Shown here: positions 6,201 to 6,776 of the stretch, piece by piece
Layout: the number at the start of each line of letters is the position of its first letter
Position numbering within the stretch: position 1 is the first letter of the stretch
Assembly (NCBI GenBank): GCA_013696695.1
Contig: JACCYD010000659.1
Span: 1 to 6,776, forward strand
From: Deltaproteobacteria bacterium
Lineage (GTDB): Bacteria; Myxococcota_A; Polyangia; Haliangiales; Haliangiaceae
Direction of reading: 5' to 3'
Length of the DNA stretch: 6,776 nucleotides
The notes under the pieces: generated by a model
The model's input: the letters and a program-made list of their open reading frames with translations, nothing else
Told to the model about the DNA's origin: nothing
Databases searched by the model: none
Program-made: the position numbers and the translations under genes

Positions 6201-6776
6201 CGACCGGGGAGATCGTCGAAGAACCCCTTCGGTGCCGGAACCTCGGCGGCGGAGGAGGCCGCGGCCTTCTGCGCATTCACGCGACCGGGGAGATCGTCGA
6301 AGAAGCCTTTGGGTGCGGGCACCTCGGGCTTGTTCGCGTTCACCCGACCGGGAAGATCGTCGAAGAAGCCCTTCGGTGCGGGCAGGTCGGGATTTTTGGT
6401 GGGTGCACCGGTGCGCCCGCCGGCGTTCGGCTGCGGGAGATCGTCGAAGAACCCCTTCGGGGCGGGGACGTCGGAGATGCCTGTCTTGGGCGTGGGCAGA
6501 TCGACGATGCCTCCTGCCTTGGGCGTGGGCAGATCGACGATGCCTCCCGCCTTGGGCGTGGGTAGATCGACAATGCCCTTCGGCGCCCGTGGGGCCGGCA
6601 GATCGGAGATGCCGCCTCGTGCGACCGGCGCCGGCAGATCGGAGATCGACGTCGCGCGAGACGCCGGCATCGGAAGATCGGACACCGCCTGGGCCGGCGG
6701 GCCGCGAAACGCGGGCGGCTTCGCCGACGGCGTGGGCAGATCGCTGACGGTCGGCAACGGCAGATCGGTCATCGCG
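3266..6776 (-). CDS. Single-pass membrane TPR protein with DLPxP / GFFDDLP repeat region (5' end possibly outside window)
   Basis: This is a large scaffold-like protein with no enzymatic motif. The first ATG is at 6772 and gives 1168 residues, but the frame is open to the window edge. Related myxobacterial proteins, as I recall them, begin with a zinc-ribbon domain before such repeats, so the real start may be upstream. Residues 1-113 hold DLPxP-type repeats, including three tandem IVDLPTPK units (68-97). PAPKGFFDDLP occurs five times (103-113, 131-141, 152-162, 179-189, 201-211). Residues 212-337 are Pro/Ser/Lys-rich and probably disordered. A transmembrane helix spans about 339-358 (ILTLVGLFVIALGSGGFYMY), flanked by basic residues on both sides (ARARAKRVR and RRWSAKR), so topology is ambiguous. 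Residues 365-1168 are helical TPR-like repeats, roughly a dozen, clear at 518-551, 594-661, 784-885 and 993-1028. If the N-terminus is cytoplasmic, the TPRs lie in the periplasm. TPRs bind protein partners; none is identifiable here. The stop is TAG, 39 bases before the ligase start. Confidence 0.88.
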   Translation of the reverse strand, partial: AMTDLPLPTVSDLPTPSAKPPAFRGPPAQAVSDLPMPASRATSISDLPAPVARGGISDLPAPRAPKGIVDLPTPKAGGIVDLPTPKAGGIVDLPTPKTGISDVPAPKGFFDDLPQPNAGGRTGAPTKNPDLPAPKGFFDDLPGRVNANKPEVPAPKGFFDDLPGRVNAQKAAASSAAEVPAPKGFFDDLPGRPSPSNAPQPPAPKGFFDDLPQPSASKAAPVQKPSNTPVDLNLDGGPALDLGIVSEGSQARRFDDLDLSQPSTGIKIETPKPSAERAHTPLVQPLPSFGKQKNQTQPLELAEPRDLPSTASQKLGIKQKEPAKPFDPDAARARAKRVRILTLVGLFVIALGSGGFYMYRRWSAKRAVESTITDELAKAKDALGKSDRGHWDRAAAAARAVLEVDPKNSEALSIAAEGGFAAALATGDSYTVKIGQARKFLVQAVNENLAGPGLIRAQALNAITNSTGDRAVELLKPMLTPETKDPALFLYSGWGYATSSDPATAIKQFDQAATIGTEYIKISALYGRAQAKLEQADLDGATADFKAVYELDKEHIGAQVGLAAAMPASKSQEQEKELLALFERKDFAGGDPRAVVKAWTLAAEAAKRGNRLDVARERYRNALAILPDDLGSLSGAADVELRDGKLDAASDQIAKALLISKDDVRSQLVQSEISIAKRDLSDAAARIDALAKRNPPPPRIDQARIKMAAGNLASAQSNDEAAADAYSQAAELAGDTDLAPTLAAVGKLSTLADKATSENDAEKATLLRARATKLLEKLEANAEKDPSIALALGMAYLRTSDATKAEPWLRKFVEARPDDAEGQFQLAKALARLDRADDALTRLNRAIELAPKRAEIPIELALTYERAKQDDKANEVYTKLLADFKDNASIELRARAGRFYSRRGEKEKAGEQGEAISKVAPNHAAGQFLKAEGLLHKNQIDEARLLYGKAAAVERDALYFDGLGRANEAKALASNEVKYQQLAIDAYRTASSLDDKLLNAWSGLGRVYMMRKDHALALPALDKAHKLDEKNAAVAFLIGTVYYSQKDADPTAASTAVTWLVLTNRLEPGGNATAWHYLGVLYSDMPTKAREAAAAFDVATTMALAEDRKSGKLPPWYAESQYLRGRVHKANGNISAARDAWEKFLGQTPPIGQRRKEAEQALATSLKGP
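6140..6466 (-). repeat. Five interspersed PAPKGFFDDLP-coding repeats
   Basis: Five 33-base units encode the identical undecapeptide PAPKGFFDDLP at 6434-6466, 6350-6382, 6287-6319, 6206-6238 and 6140-6172, separated by spacers of 11 to 17 residues. The plus-strand core AGATCGTCGAAGAA is invariant in all five, including the mixed GAC-GAT choice for the two Asp codons, whereas Gly, Lys and Pro codons vary. Two units also share the following LPGRVNA. The pattern indicates duplication of a functional short motif. Confidence 0.85.
6485..6577 (-). repeat. Tandem 33-base repeat encoding IVDLPTPKAGG
   Basis: Units at 6485-6517 and 6518-6550 differ at a single base. A third, partial unit (6551-6577) follows with a few changes. 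They encode three consecutive IVDLPTPK motifs (residues 68-97). Near identity and head-to-tail arrangement suggest recent expansion by slippage or unequal recombination, so copy number may differ between strains. Confidence 0.85.

Noticed and set aside
4766..6565. 599-codon open frame on the plus strand
   Set aside because: It is antisense to the TPR gene, whose own frame has clear TPR, membrane and motif-repeat structure. The repetitive look of this frame (IVEEAL/LREIVEE) only mirrors the coding repeats of the opposite strand.
6140..6577. CRISPR array
   Set aside because: The repeats lie in frame within a coding region, encode a conserved peptide, and have spacers of variable length that are themselves repetitive protein-coding sequence.

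Overview
The window is GC-rich, with strongly G/C-biased third codon positions. It carries three genes, all on the minus strand, packed with gaps of only 39 and 62 bases. Two are typical of myxobacteria (Myxococcota, the former Deltaproteobacteria): a secreted DUF2330 protein, and a large membrane-anchored TPR protein whose N-terminal third is built from DLPxP and PAPKGFFDDLP repeats. I therefore infer a myxobacterium-like host. This rests on recognising protein families, not on a database search.

In transcription order, from high to low coordinates: (1) positions 6776-3266 encode a TPR protein of at least 1168 residues, with a proline-rich repetitive N-terminal region, one membrane segment and about 800 residues of helical repeats. 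Its frame is still open at the window edge, so the true start may lie outside. (2) Positions 3226-1400 encode a 608-residue AMP-forming acyl-CoA synthetase (FadD-like), with a GTG start and two unusual in-frame inserts. (3) Positions 1337-1 encode a DUF2330 protein with a signal peptide and a strong ribosome binding site; its C-terminus runs off the window.

The genes are spaced like an operon, but I see no biochemical pathway that joins all three. The TPR protein looks like an envelope scaffold, the ligase would activate a fatty or other carboxylic acid as its CoA thioester, and the DUF2330 product is exported. Shared transcription is plausible; shared function is unproven.

The most interesting non-genic signals are: a perfect two-unit, 27-base in-frame repeat inside the ligase gene whose copies differ only at synonymous sites and each form a small hairpin, resembling a dispersed palindromic element that has entered a coding gene; a 9-bp perfect inverted repeat whose loop holds the GTG start codon of the ligase; and recently duplicated motif arrays in the TPR gene. 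I found no RNA genes, CRISPR array, transposase or clear new defence system. Essentially no DNA is left unexplained by the three genes.
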